Source of the DNA: Pseudonocardia autotrophica
GTDB lineage: Bacteria > Actinomycetota > Actinomycetes > Mycobacteriales > Pseudonocardiaceae
Assembly: GCF_003945385.1 (NCBI RefSeq)
Contig: NZ_AP018920.1
Location: 1,488,001-1,552,000, forward strand
Direction: 5' to 3'
Length of the DNA: 64,000 bases
A program made the position numbers and the translations under genes. Positions 17,324-25,797 of this stretch are shown here, piece by piece (positions within the stretch are counted from its first letter, which is position 1; each line of letters opens with the position of its first letter). The notes under the pieces are model-generated. The model was not told where the DNA came from, did not search any database, and saw only the letters and a list, made by a program, of their open reading frames with translations.

Positions 17324-17892
17324 GCGAGACGTCCCTGGGCCTGACCCCGTCGCAGACCGTCGGCCCGTACCTCTCGCTCGGGCTGCCCTGGCCGGACGGC
17401 CCGGACGTCGTCCCGGCGGGCACCCCGGGCGCGATCACGATCAGCGGGACCGTCACCGACGGCACCGGCGCCGCGACGGCCGACGCGATGATCGAGACCT
17501 GGCAGGCCGACCCGGCGGGGCGCTTCGACCACCCCGACGACCCGCGCGGCGCGGTGTCACCGGCCGAGTCCGGGCACCCGGAGTTCCGGGCCTTCGGCCG
17601 CACCCCCACCGACGACGACGGCAACTGGAGCATCCGCACGCTGCTGCCCGGTGCGCTGCCCGGCCAGGCCCCGCACATCGACGTCTCGGTCTTCGCCCGC
17701 GGGCTGCTAGACCGGGTCGTCACCCGGATCTACTTCCCCGAGTTCGCCGACGCGAACGCCACCGATCCGCTGCTGGCGGTGGTGCCCCGGGACCGCAGGC
17801 ACACCCTGATCGCGGTGCCCGACGGCGAGGGCCGCTACCGCTTCGACGTCCGCCTCCGTGGCGACGACGAGACGGTCTTCCTCCAGCTCTGA
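17320..17892 (+). CDS. pcaG: Protocatechuate 3,4-dioxygenase alpha subunit
   Basis: The 190-residue alpha subunit shares the intradiol fold (TPSQTVGPYLSLGLPW, VTDGTGAATADAMIETWQAD, PHIDVSVFARGLLDRVVTRIYFPEF) but lacks the full iron-ligand set, as expected of PcaG. It pairs with PcaH in the dioxygenase complex. Its ATG overlaps the pcaH stop. No pcaB, pcaL or pcaIJ gene follows. The operon instead ends in a 17-bp tandem repeat, so the rest of the beta-ketoadipate pathway must lie elsewhere. Confidence 0.95.
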   Translation: MSETSLGLTPSQTVGPYLSLGLPWPDGPDVVPAGTPGAITISGTVTDGTGAATADAMIETWQADPAGRFDHPDDPRGAVSPAESGHPEFRAFGRTPTDDDGNWSIRTLLPGALPGQAPHIDVSVFARGLLDRVVTRIYFPEFADANATDPLLAVVPRDRRHTLIAVPDGEGRYRFDVRLRGDDETVFLQL

Positions 17893-17992
17893 CCCTCCGC
17901 CGGCGCCGACCCTCCGCCGGCGCCGACCCTCCGCCGGCGCCGACCCTCCGCCGGCGCCGACCCTCCGCCGGCGCCGACCCTCCGCCGGCTCG
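17891..17992 (+). repeat. Six tandem 17-bp repeats after pcaG
   Basis: Five perfect copies of GACCCTCCGCCGGCGCC start in the pcaG stop codon, and a sixth copy is altered in its last bases. Each unit contains the palindromes CGCCGGCG and GGCGCC, so the array can form several alternative hairpins. It may end the pob-pca transcript or be a recent slippage expansion. Confidence 0.75.
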
Positions 17993-18196
17993 GAGACCCG
18001 CCCGCGCCCGCGCGTCGGGCACACCCGGCGCACGGCACACCCGGCGCCCGTCCGCACCCACTCGCCGCGGGTCGCACCCACTGCAGCGGGTGCGAACCGC
18101 GGCGAGCAGGTGTGAACCGGTGTGACCGGAAACGGCGGGTTCCGGGGGCGCCCGGGGGATACTCCTGAGAAGATCGGGTGGAGGGGGTGTCGGTCG

Positions 18197-18748
18197 GTGG
18201 GCGCTGCAGCCGCGTTCGGGGCGGGGGACGGGACCCTCGCACGCCTGCGCGCGGCCGGCCGGGCGATCCTCCGGTTCACCGCGGCTCGCCCCCTGCTGCG
18301 GCAGCTGAGCCGCTACGCCGCCGTCGGCGGGTTGTCGACGGGCCTGAACGCGACGCTGTTCCTGCTGTTCCGGCCCTGGTTGGCGGCGGTCCCGGCGAAC
18401 CTGATCGCGCTCGTCCTGACGACGGCGCTGAGCACCGAGCTGAGCCGCCGGTTCGCCTTCGGCGGGCCGCCCGCCTTCCGGCTCCGGGAGTGGGTGCAGG
18501 ACGTCGGCACCGTCGCGTTCTACGCCTGCTACAGCTCCGTCGTACTGGTCGTCCTGCACGCACTGGCGGCCGCCCCGACGCCCACGGAGGAGGCCACCGC
18601 ACTCGTGCTGGCGAGCCTCGGGGGTGGACTCCTCCGGTTCGCCGTGTTGCGATTCTGGGTGTTCGATCTCCGCCAGGATCGCGGGGACGACGCGACTCCC
18701 CCCGGAGGTGACCCGCGGTGCTCGGCGATCTCACCGCCTTCGACCTGA
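18197..18748 (+). CDS. GtrA-like membrane protein
   Basis: The product (183 residues from the GTG at 18197) has about four hydrophobic segments and the GtrA/DPMS-flippase pattern: LSRYAAVGGLSTGLNATLFLLF, then LVLTTALSTELSRRFAFGG, and finally LLRFAVLRFWVF. GtrA-like proteins move or help move polyprenyl-linked sugars across the membrane. GGAGGGGG lies upstream of this GTG. An in-frame GTG at 18122 is an alternative start. It overlaps the downstream dehalogenase-like gene by 31 bp, although no glycosyltransferase is adjacent. Confidence 0.7.
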   Translation: MGAAAAFGAGDGTLARLRAAGRAILRFTAARPLLRQLSRYAAVGGLSTGLNATLFLLFRPWLAAVPANLIALVLTTALSTELSRRFAFGGPPAFRLREWVQDVGTVAFYACYSSVVLVVLHALAAAPTPTEEATALVLASLGGGLLRFAVLRFWVFDLRQDRGDDATPPGGDPRCSAISPPST

Positions 18749-19644
18749 CCGTCGGTGCGCCGGGGGAGCAGGTCTCGGTGCACGGCGTGCGGGGCGGGCA
18801 GGGGCCGCCGGTGCTGCTGCTGCACGGCTTCCCGCAGACGCACGCGATGTGGGGGCCGGTCGCGGCCGACCTGGCCCGCGACCACACCGTGATCGCGACC
18901 GACCTGCGTGGCTACGGGGCCTCCGGGCGCCCCGAGGCGGGTGCGGACCACGCGGGCTACTCGTTCCGGGCGATGGCGGGCGACCAGGTCGAGGTGATGG
19001 AGCAGCTCGGGTTCGACACGTTCACCGTGCTCGGGCACGACCGGGGCGCCCGGGTCACGCACCGGATGCTGCTGGACCATCCCGGTCGCGTCGAGCGGGC
19101 GGCGCTGCTCGACATCCTGCCGACGGCGTATGTCTACTCGCACGTCGACCGTGCCCTGGCCACCGCCTACTACCACTGGTTCTTCTTCATCCAGCCGGCC
19201 GACCTGCCGGAACGGCTGATCGACGGTGACCCGATCGGCTACCTGCACCGGCTGCTGGGCGGCTGGGGCTCCGGGCTCTCCGCGCACCGGGCGGAGGCGC
19301 TGGCCTCCTACGAGCGCGCGTTCGCCGATCCCGCGGCACGGCACGCGATGATGGAGGACTACCGGGCCGGCGCGTCGATCGACCTGGAGCACGACGCCGC
19401 CGACGCCGCGGCCGGGAACCGGATCGCCGCGCCGACCCTGGTGCTCTGGGGCGAGTCGGGTGTGGTCGGCGCCAACGCCGAGAGCCCGCTGGAGGTCTGG
19501 CGCCGGGAGGCCGCCGATCCCGCGCTGATCACCGGAGGGGCCGTCGCGCGGGCCGGGCACTTCCTGGTGGACGAGCAGCCGTCCGACACCCTCGCCGCGC
19601 TCCGCGACTTCCTCGCCCGGCCCGATGCCGGCCGGGAGGGCTGA
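18718..19644 (+). CDS. Alpha/beta hydrolase similar to fluoroacetate dehalogenase
   Basis: In this 308-residue enzyme every catalytic position of fluoroacetate dehalogenase (FAcD) has a match. The nucleophile is Asp108 with Arg109 and Arg112 (GHDRGARVTHRM), Asp132 is in LDILPT, the halide pocket is His153/Trp154 (AYYHWFFF) with Tyr215 (MMEDYRAG), and the base is the histidine of AGHFLVD. It should hydrolyse haloacetates to glycolate in the cytoplasm. Whether it accepts fluoride cannot be read from sequence, since epoxide hydrolases of similar fold lack the two arginines. It starts with GTG inside the GtrA-like gene. Confidence 0.82.
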   Translation: MLGDLTAFDLTVGAPGEQVSVHGVRGGQGPPVLLLHGFPQTHAMWGPVAADLARDHTVIATDLRGYGASGRPEAGADHAGYSFRAMAGDQVEVMEQLGFDTFTVLGHDRGARVTHRMLLDHPGRVERAALLDILPTAYVYSHVDRALATAYYHWFFFIQPADLPERLIDGDPIGYLHRLLGGWGSGLSAHRAEALASYERAFADPAARHAMMEDYRAGASIDLEHDAADAAAGNRIAAPTLVLWGESGVVGANAESPLEVWRREAADPALITGGAVARAGHFLVDEQPSDTLAALRDFLARPDAGREG

Positions 19645-19960
19645 GCAGCCGGTCGGGCAGGCCCTGCCACCGGCCTGCTGCGGAGCCGCTGCGCGAGCGC
19701 CGGAACGCCGCACACTCGGACCCATACGACGCACAACGCTCTCCAGAGCTCTGCTCGGGACCATCGCCGCGCTGGCACTCGTGCTCACCACCGCGGCGTC
19801 CTGCGGAGGGGGCGAGGCGCCCGCACCGACCCAGCAGGAGCAGCAGCAGGGCGGTGACGACGACAACGACGGCGGCAACAACAACAGCGGCAACAACAGC
19901 GGTAACAACAACCAGGACGACGATCAGGGCGACGACAACGACGGCGACGACGGCGGCTGA
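19625..19960 (+). CDS. Small Asp/Asn-rich lipoprotein
   Basis: The frame encodes a hydrophobic segment (LLGTIAALALVLTTAASC) ending in a lipobox-like TAASC, which suggests signal peptidase II cleavage and lipid anchoring. The mature part is about 45 residues, almost only Gly, Asp, Asn, Gln and Ser. The only standard in-frame start is the ATG at 19625, which overlaps the dehalogenase end and leaves an unusually long N-terminus. A non-standard start nearer the signal sequence is possible. Local base use (AAC/GAC triplets) differs from the neighbours. The function is unknown; metal binding or a surface spacer is conceivable. Confidence 0.55.
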   Translation: MPAGRAEQPVGQALPPACCGAAARAPERRTLGPIRRTTLSRALLGTIAALALVLTTAASCGGGEAPAPTQQEQQQGGDDDNDGGNNNSGNNSGNNNQDDDQGDDNDGDDGG

Positions 19961-20018
19961 TCAGCAGCACCCGGCGCGCCGGAGGCCCGGCACCCACACC
20001 GGAGGCCCGCCACGCACG

Positions 20019-20059
20019 CCAGGAGGCCCGGCACCCGGAGTGGGTGCCGGGCCTCCTGG
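20019..20059. terminator. Strong bidirectional terminator
   Basis: A perfect 18-bp inverted repeat (20019-20036 and 20042-20059) encloses a 5-base loop, just past the lipoprotein gene and 17 bp before the end of the betaine operon on the other strand. A direct copy of the left arm core (GGAGGCCCGGCACCC) also lies at 19981-19995. Confidence 0.85.
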
Positions 20060-20075
20060 AGTGGACTCGGTGCCT

Positions 20076-20906
20076 TCAGTTCTTGACGGCGTGCACGATG
20101 CCCCAGGTGAGCTTGCCGGCGTTGCCACCGTCCACCCAGTGCTGCAGGCCCGCCTTCATGTTCGCGATGTAGCTGTCCGAGATCGCGGCGACCAGCTCCG
20201 CCTCGCGGGCGACCAGCTCCTCACGGACCCGCCGATAGTGCGTCGGCAGCTGCGCGGCGTGGTCGTGGAAGGTCACCGCGGACGCCCCGCGCCGCTCCAG
20301 CCCGGCCGTGTAGAAGCCCGGCGTGGCCATCGTCGACAGCTGGATCCGGTCCAGGATCGGCTGGATCGACGACTGGTCCAGGCCGTCGACCGCCATCGGG
20401 TCGGTGAACACCGCCTGCCCGCCGGGGCGGAGCACGCGGACGACCTCGTCGAGCACCCGGTCCCGGTCCCCGGAGTGCAGGAACGCGTCCTGCGACCACA
20501 CGACGTCGACCGAGCCGTCCTCGACCGGCACGTCCTCGAAGGTGCCGGTCGCCACCGTCACCAGGCCGTCGAGGCCCTGCTCCTTGGTGAGCCGGATGTT
20601 GCGGTCGTTCTCCACCGGGGACAGGTTCAGGCAGTGCACGCTCGCCCCGAACCGCTTCGCGAGCTGCCGGGCGGCGCCGCCGTAACCCGAGCCCAGGTCG
20701 AGCACCCGGGTCCCGGAGGTGATGCCGGCGACCTCCGCCATCCGGGCCACCGTGCGGCGGCTGGCGGAGGCGATCTGTTCGTCCGCGGTCTCGTAGAGGC
20801 CGACGTGGATGTCCTCGCCGCCCCAGACCAGGGAGTAGAAGTTGTCGGCGTCCTCGGAGTCGTAGTAGCTGCGGGCCGTGTTCTCGGCGGCCTGGGCCTG
20901 CGTCAC
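20076..20906 (-). CDS. Sarcosine/dimethylglycine N-methyltransferase
   Basis: The 276-residue enzyme starts with YYDSEDADNFYSLVWGGEDIHVGLY, the hallmark of SDMT enzymes from halophilic betaine producers. The SAM-binding motif I is VLDLGSGYGGAARQLA, followed by FTDPMAVDGLDQSSI. It adds the second and third methyl groups (sarcosine to dimethylglycine to glycine betaine). Its ATG overlaps the stop of the glycine/sarcosine methyltransferase gene (ATGA), so the two are translationally coupled. The product is a cytoplasmic osmoprotectant. Confidence 0.93.
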   Translation of the reverse strand: MTQAQAAENTARSYYDSEDADNFYSLVWGGEDIHVGLYETADEQIASASRRTVARMAEVAGITSGTRVLDLGSGYGGAARQLAKRFGASVHCLNLSPVENDRNIRLTKEQGLDGLVTVATGTFEDVPVEDGSVDVVWSQDAFLHSGDRDRVLDEVVRVLRPGGQAVFTDPMAVDGLDQSSIQPILDRIQLSTMATPGFYTAGLERRGASAVTFHDHAAQLPTHYRRVREELVAREAELVAAISDSYIANMKAGLQHWVDGGNAGKLTWGIVHAVKN

Positions 20907-21775
20907 GGGTTCTCCACCTCCGACTCCAGCGCCTCCTCCAGGTAGGCCTTCTCCGCGATGTGCACGAAGAAGTCCGGCTCGTCGTCGGAGTAGCTGGACT
21001 GGAAGTCGCCGTAGGTCTCGATCTTCTGGAAGCCGACCTCGTGCATGAGCCGCCGGGTGTAGTCCTTGCGCAGCGGGAACATGTTGAGGTGGTACTCGGA
21101 GCCGTCCGAGAACTGGTACCGGAACCGGGCGAGGCCGTCGTCGACGTGCTCCGGCTCGGCGACGACACCGTCACCGCAGTAGTAGTACTGGTGTTTCGAC
21201 GAGAATCCGTTGTCCAGAATCGCGTCGTAGTTGCGCTGGTCCAGGATCAGCACGCCGTCGTGGCGGAGCATCGCGTAGAACTCGGCGAGCGCCTTGCGGC
21301 GGTCCTTCTCGGAGAACAGGTGGGTGAAGGAGTTGCCCAGGCAGATGATGGCGTCGTATTCGCCGTGCACGTCGCGGTTGAGCCATCGCCAGTCGGCCTG
21401 CACGACGCGCAGGATGTGCCCGCCGAACTTCATGCCGTTGTCGAACGCCTTCGCCAGCATCTCCGCGCTGCCATCGGCGGAGACGACGGTCTCGAAGCCC
21501 TCCTCCAGCAGGCGCACCGAGTGGAAGCCGGTCCCCGTCGCCACGTCGAGCACGCTGCGCACGCCGCGCTTGCGCAGTTGCTCGACGAAGAACTTGCCCT
21601 CGCTCTCGTAGCGGGCGCGCCAGTCGATCAGCTCGTCCCACTTGTCGACGAACGTCTGCACGTACTCGTGCTTGTAGTGGGTGGACTCCCGGACCTCGGT
21701 CGGGGAGTCTCCGAACTCCTGGACGGTCCTTCCGAGCTCGGGAAGCTCGCTGTCGGTACGGTGGTCGGCCGTCAT
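20903..21775 (-). CDS. Glycine/sarcosine N-methyltransferase
   Basis: The 290-residue GSMT carries out the first steps of betaine synthesis (glycine to sarcosine to dimethylglycine). Motif I is VLDVATGTGFHSVRLLEEGF, and the downstream signature is QADWRWLNRDVHGEYDAIICLGNSFTHLF with LILDQRNYDAILD. The ATG at 21775 follows GAGGAGA at good distance; a longer frame to 21931 is not family-like. It is the first gene of the operon. A candidate promoter lies about 115 bp upstream. Osmotic induction is expected from the pathway but no regulator is adjacent. Confidence 0.93.
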   Translation of the reverse strand: MTADHRTDSELPELGRTVQEFGDSPTEVRESTHYKHEYVQTFVDKWDELIDWRARYESEGKFFVEQLRKRGVRSVLDVATGTGFHSVRLLEEGFETVVSADGSAEMLAKAFDNGMKFGGHILRVVQADWRWLNRDVHGEYDAIICLGNSFTHLFSEKDRRKALAEFYAMLRHDGVLILDQRNYDAILDNGFSSKHQYYYCGDGVVAEPEHVDDGLARFRYQFSDGSEYHLNMFPLRKDYTRRLMHEVGFQKIETYGDFQSSYSDDEPDFFVHIAEKAYLEEALESEVENP

Positions 21776-22320
21776 GTACCGCGTCTCCTCGACAAGTCTT
21801 CGGGTGCTGCGGGTCGGCTCGACGGTAGATCGGACAACCGCGCCCTGTCCGGTATGCCGCGAGGGGTCTGGATCGGGCCGCGACGTTGTGTTATACGCAA
21901 CGAACCCCCGGCGACCAGTGGTTTCAGCCACATTTCGTCGGCGCGGCGAGCGTGGTCACATGTCCGCTCTGCGGCCGGTCCCACCAGTGACGGGATCGGA
22001 CGGCGGCGACCCGGCCCGCCGGACCTGCTCGTCGGGGGTCGCGGTGACGACACGCACCTCGACACGCCGCACCCGTTCCGCCCGGCGCAACACAAAGAAA
22101 ATCTGTGACCTCCACCACTACATGGATTCGAAGTTCACTCGTTTGCGCCAACGATGCCACTCCACGGGAGGTCGAGTGTGCGGACGCGTTCGATCAGAGT
22201 GCGGCCCCCGTGCCCGACGGGGTGCCACGGATCGGTGACGGCCCGGCCCGGGCCCGCACCGGAAAGGTCGCCCCGCCCGGCGACCTGCGATGACGTCCCC
22301 GGCGCACTACCGTCTCCGGT
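21776..22320. other. AT-richer intergenic region upstream of the betaine operon
   Basis: No convincing gene is present. The stretch at about 21880-22140 is distinctly AT-richer than the window. On the minus strand TATAAC (21895-21890) could be the -10 box of the betaine operon. It sits inside the inverted repeat CGTTG-N9-CAACG (21884-21902), a possible operator. The part nearest 22320 holds the upstream region of the reductase gene on the plus strand. Confidence 0.4.
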
Positions 22321-23310
22321 ATGGCGAGCGACGACGGGACCGGCGAGTTCGTACGTGACCCCCTCGGGGTGGCCGAGCGGATCACCGCCGACGGGTCGTC
22401 GCCGTGGCCGGTCGAGGCGGGCCGCTACCGACTCGTCGGTGCCCGGGCCTGCCCGTGGGCGAACCGGGTGATCATCACCCGCCGGCTGTTGGGCCTGGAG
22501 GACGTGATCTCGCTCGGCATCGCAGGCCCGCTGCACGACGAGCGGAGCTGGCGATTCCATCTCGATCCCGGCGACGTCGATCCGGTACTCGGCATCGAGT
22601 ACCTGCGCGCGGCCTACGAGAAGGCGATCCCCGGCTACGACGAGGGCGTCACCGTCCCGGCGATGGTCGAGGTGTCGTCGGGCAAGGTCGTGACGAACGA
22701 CTACGCGGCGCTGGAACGCGACCTCGCCACCCAGTGGCGGGCGCTGCACCGCGACGGCGCCCCGGACCTGTGGCCGGATCCCGACGCGATCGAGCGGATC
22801 GGCGAGGGGATCTTCCACGACGTCAACAACGGCGTCTACAAGTGCGGGTTCGCCTCGTCGCAGGCCGCCTACGAGCGCGCCTACTGGGCGCTGTGGGCGC
22901 GGTTGGACGAGCTGTCCGAGCACCTCGCGACCCGCCGGTACCTGGTCGGGGACACGATCACCCAGGCCGACATCCGGCTGTGGGTGACCCTGGTCCGGTT
23001 CGACGCCGCCTACCACGGCCACTTCAAGTGCAACCGGCAGAAGCTGACCGAGCTGCCGGTGCTGTGGGCCTACGCCCGGGACCTGTTCGGCACGCCCGGC
23101 TTCGGCGACACGATCGACATCGACCAGATCAAGCAGCACTACTACGGCGTGCATACCTCGATCAACCCGACCGGCGTGGTGCCGCTCGGCCCGGACACCG
23201 CGGACTGGCTGGTCCCGCACGGCCGCGAGGAGCTCGGCGGCCGCCCGTTCGGCGACGGCACGCCGCCCGGCCCGCCGCCGGCGGGCGAGCGGGTCCCGGC
23301 GATCGGCTGA
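22321..23310 (+). CDS. Glutathionyl/mycothiol-hydroquinone reductase (Xi-class GST)
   Basis: The 329-residue protein is an Xi-class glutathione transferase (ECM4/YqjG/PcpF type). The catalytic cysteine is in ARACPWANRVIITRRLLGLE, and the conserved GIEYLRAAY, VPAMVE and ALWARLDELSEHLATRRYLVGDTITQADIRLWVTL segments are present. These enzymes remove glutathione from glutathionyl-hydroquinones. In an actinobacterium the thiol is presumably mycothiol, which is inference. It is cytoplasmic and monocistronic. Confidence 0.88.
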   Translation: MASDDGTGEFVRDPLGVAERITADGSSPWPVEAGRYRLVGARACPWANRVIITRRLLGLEDVISLGIAGPLHDERSWRFHLDPGDVDPVLGIEYLRAAYEKAIPGYDEGVTVPAMVEVSSGKVVTNDYAALERDLATQWRALHRDGAPDLWPDPDAIERIGEGIFHDVNNGVYKCGFASSQAAYERAYWALWARLDELSEHLATRRYLVGDTITQADIRLWVTLVRFDAAYHGHFKCNRQKLTELPVLWAYARDLFGTPGFGDTIDIDQIKQHYYGVHTSINPTGVVPLGPDTADWLVPHGREELGGRPFGDGTPPGPPPAGERVPAIG

Positions 23311-23387
23311 CCCGGCGCCGGACCACCCGTCCGCGCCGGTGCGGGCACCGGAGCGCCCCCGGTGGTGGGCTGTCACGATGGACGGCG

Positions 23388-24605
23388 ATGCGAGGACGAA
23401 ACCACCCGGTCACCGGGGCCCGCCGGCGCCGCGGCGCCGGGCTGCTGACGGCCGCCGTCGCCGGCGCGCTGGTCGCCGGGACGGTGACCGTGGTCGTGGG
23501 CACGCCGGCGCTCACCGCGAACCGGGCCGACGACCGGGCCCCGGCACCGCAGGCCGCGCCCGCGAGCGCCGAGCCGGTACGGCAGGTGGTCGACACCTGT
23601 GCCCCGGCGGTCGCGCAGCTCTCCCCGCGCGACCGGCTGGCGCAGCGGCTGATGGTCGGCGTCGACGCCTCCGACCCGGCCGGCGCCGCGACGATCGTGC
23701 GGGACTCGAAGGTCGGCGGCGTGTTCCTCGGCGGCAACGGCACCGCGCTGCTGCAGGACGGCCGGATGCAGGCGCTGCAGGACGCCTCGCCCACCCCGCT
23801 GGCGGTCGCGGTCGACGAGGAGGGCGGCCGCGTCCAGCGAATCGACGAGCTCGACGGCGACATCCCCAGCGCCCGCTCGATGGCCGCCTCCAGCACCCCC
23901 GACGAGGTCACCGGGATCGCCCGCGAGCGCGCCGCGCAACTGCGGGCCCGCGGCGTCACCTGGAACCTCGCGCCCACGGTGGACGTGTCCGACCAGCCGC
24001 GGACGTCGGTGATCGGTGACCGCGCCTTCTCCGGCGACCCGGAGACGGTGACCCGCTACGCACAGGCCTGGGCGCAGGGGCAGCAGGCCGGCGGCGTGTT
24101 CGGCGTCCTCAAGCACTTCCCCGGGCACGGCAGCAGCTCCGGCGACTCGCACGAGGGCTCGGTGAGCACCCCGCCGCTGGACCAGCTGCAGCGCAGCGAC
24201 CTGCTGCCCTACGAGGCGCTGGTCGGGCCGGGCAAGCCGCTGGACGGGCAGGTCGGGGTGATGCTCGGGCACCTCGACGTCCCCGGGCTCACCACCGACG
24301 TGCCCACCAGCGTCGAGCCGGCCGCCTACCGGCTGCTGCGCGAGCAGTACCGGTTCGACGGCGTCGTGATGACCGACGACCTGGGCGCGATGAAGGCGAT
24401 CACCGACCGGTTCGGGCTGGCCGAGTCGACCGTGCTGGCGCTGTCGGCCGGCGCGGACATCGCGCTGTTCTCCAACGTCACCCCGGTCGGCCCGCTGCTC
24501 GACGCCGCCGAGCGGGCACTCGCCGACGGCCGGATCACCCCCGAGGCGAACGACGCCGCCGTCGCCAGGGTGCTGGAGTCCAAGGGGCTCTGCACCCGGG
24601 GCTGA
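23388..24605 (+). CDS. Secreted glycoside hydrolase family 3 (beta-N-acetylhexosaminidase-like)
   Basis: The 405-residue protein starts with a basic N-terminus and a hydrophobic segment (GLLTAAVAGALVAGTVTVVVG) that could be a signal peptide or anchor. The GH3 N-terminal TIM barrel follows: VAVDEEGGRVQR, then KHFPGHGSSSGDSHEGSV (the NagZ loop with catalytic Asp/His), and MTDDLGAMKAI with the nucleophile aspartate. It probably removes N-acetylglucosamine from cell-wall fragments outside the membrane. The ATG at 23388 is the start nearest the signal region. It is a single gene. Confidence 0.86.
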   Translation: MRGRNHPVTGARRRRGAGLLTAAVAGALVAGTVTVVVGTPALTANRADDRAPAPQAAPASAEPVRQVVDTCAPAVAQLSPRDRLAQRLMVGVDASDPAGAATIVRDSKVGGVFLGGNGTALLQDGRMQALQDASPTPLAVAVDEEGGRVQRIDELDGDIPSARSMAASSTPDEVTGIARERAAQLRARGVTWNLAPTVDVSDQPRTSVIGDRAFSGDPETVTRYAQAWAQGQQAGGVFGVLKHFPGHGSSSGDSHEGSVSTPPLDQLQRSDLLPYEALVGPGKPLDGQVGVMLGHLDVPGLTTDVPTSVEPAAYRLLREQYRFDGVVMTDDLGAMKAITDRFGLAESTVLALSAGADIALFSNVTPVGPLLDAAERALADGRITPEANDAAVARVLESKGLCTRG

Positions 24606-24628
24606 GGGCACCCGGGGCTGAGGGCGTC

Positions 24629-25738
24629 TCAGCCGGCGAAGAACGCCCGGATGTCGGCGGCCAGTTCGGCCGGCCGCTCCAGGGCGGCGTAGTGCCCGCC
24701 CTCGCCGAACGTGGACCAGTGCTCGATCCGGGAGTTGTCCCGCTCGGCGAACGTCCGGATCGTCCTGAAGTCCGACGCGAACACGGCGACCCCGGTCCGT
24801 GCGTGGTTGACCTGCGCGGCGGCCCCCGCCCGGGCGTCCTCGAAGTAGATCCGGGCCGCGGACGCCGCGGTGTTGGTCAGCCAGTACAGCGACACCTGGG
24901 TGAGCAGCTGGTCGCGGGTCACCAGTGCGGTGCCGTTGCCGAACGAGGTGAACAGCTCCGAGTAGGCCAGCTGCCCGACCGGCGAGTCGGCCAGCGCGGC
25001 GCCGATGGTCTGCGGGCGGGAGGCGTTCATCCCGTTGTAGCCGCCGACCGAGGAGAACCAGCCCATGAACTCCAGCGCGGCGTGGTCGTCCGGGCCGAGC
25101 CGCTCGAACTCGGCCGGGTCGCCGGAGGGGAACGAGAACAGCTGCAGCACGTGCAGCCCGCGGAACCCGGGCGGGTCGAGCAGGCCGAGCTCGCGGGCGA
25201 TCAGCGCCCCGGCATCGCTGCCGTGCACCCCGTAGGACGTGTAGCCGAGCTCACGCATCAGGTGGTCGAGGGTCTGCGCGATCCGGGCGGTCGTCCAGCC
25301 GCCACCGACGAGCGGTGCGCTGAAGCCGAACCCGGGCAGCGACGGCACCACCACCGAGCAGGCGTCGGCGGCGTTCCCGCCGTGCGCGACCGGATCGGTG
25401 AGCGGCCCGATCAGGTCCAGGAACTCGGTGAACGAGCCGGGCCAGCTGTGCAGCAGCAGCACCGGGGTGGCGCCCTCGACGGCGGAGGGGACGTGCAGGT
25501 GGTGGATCGGCTGCCCGTCGATCTCGGTGAGGTACTGCGGGAAGGCGTTCATCCGCTCCTCCTGGGCGCGCCAGTCGAAGCTCTCCCGCCAGTACTCGAC
25601 GGTCCCGGCCAGCCATGCGTTCGGGGTGCCGTAGGTCCAGTCGTCGCCGGGCGCGGGCCGGGGGAGCTGGGTCCGGGCCAGGCGGTCGGCCAGGTCGTCG
25701 AGGTCGGACTGCGGGATCTGCACGGTGAAGGGCGTCAT
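24629..25738 (-). CDS. Epoxide hydrolase (EHN-type), second copy
   Basis: The 369-residue enzyme has the EHN domain (VQIPQSDLDDLADRLARTQLP), oxyanion motif LLHSWPGSFTEF, nucleophile Asp175 in GVHGSDAGALI and histidine in GEGGHYAALERP. It differs from the copy at 11172 in replacing Trp after the nucleophile with Ala. The ATG at 25738 has AGGG 7 bases upstream; an in-frame GTG at 25753 is the alternative. Its start lies 59 bp from that of the divergent WYL regulator, which probably controls it. Confidence 0.87.
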   Translation of the reverse strand: MTPFTVQIPQSDLDDLADRLARTQLPRPAPGDDWTYGTPNAWLAGTVEYWRESFDWRAQEERMNAFPQYLTEIDGQPIHHLHVPSAVEGATPVLLLHSWPGSFTEFLDLIGPLTDPVAHGGNAADACSVVVPSLPGFGFSAPLVGGGWTTARIAQTLDHLMRELGYTSYGVHGSDAGALIARELGLLDPPGFRGLHVLQLFSFPSGDPAEFERLGPDDHAALEFMGWFSSVGGYNGMNASRPQTIGAALADSPVGQLAYSELFTSFGNGTALVTRDQLLTQVSLYWLTNTAASAARIYFEDARAGAAAQVNHARTGVAVFASDFRTIRTFAERDNSRIEHWSTFGEGGHYAALERPAELAADIRAFFAG

Positions 25739-25797
25739 GGGGATACCCTGCACCGCAATCCGGCACGTTTCGTTCCTGATTCGGATGGGGGTTTCCG

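Noticed and set aside
17891..17992. CRISPR array
   Set aside because: The 17-bp units are directly adjacent with no spacers and no cas genes are nearby.
21681..22238. Plus-strand frame of 185 codons across the betaine operon start
   Set aside because: Mostly antisense to the glycine methyltransferase; the rest is AT-richer and non-coding.
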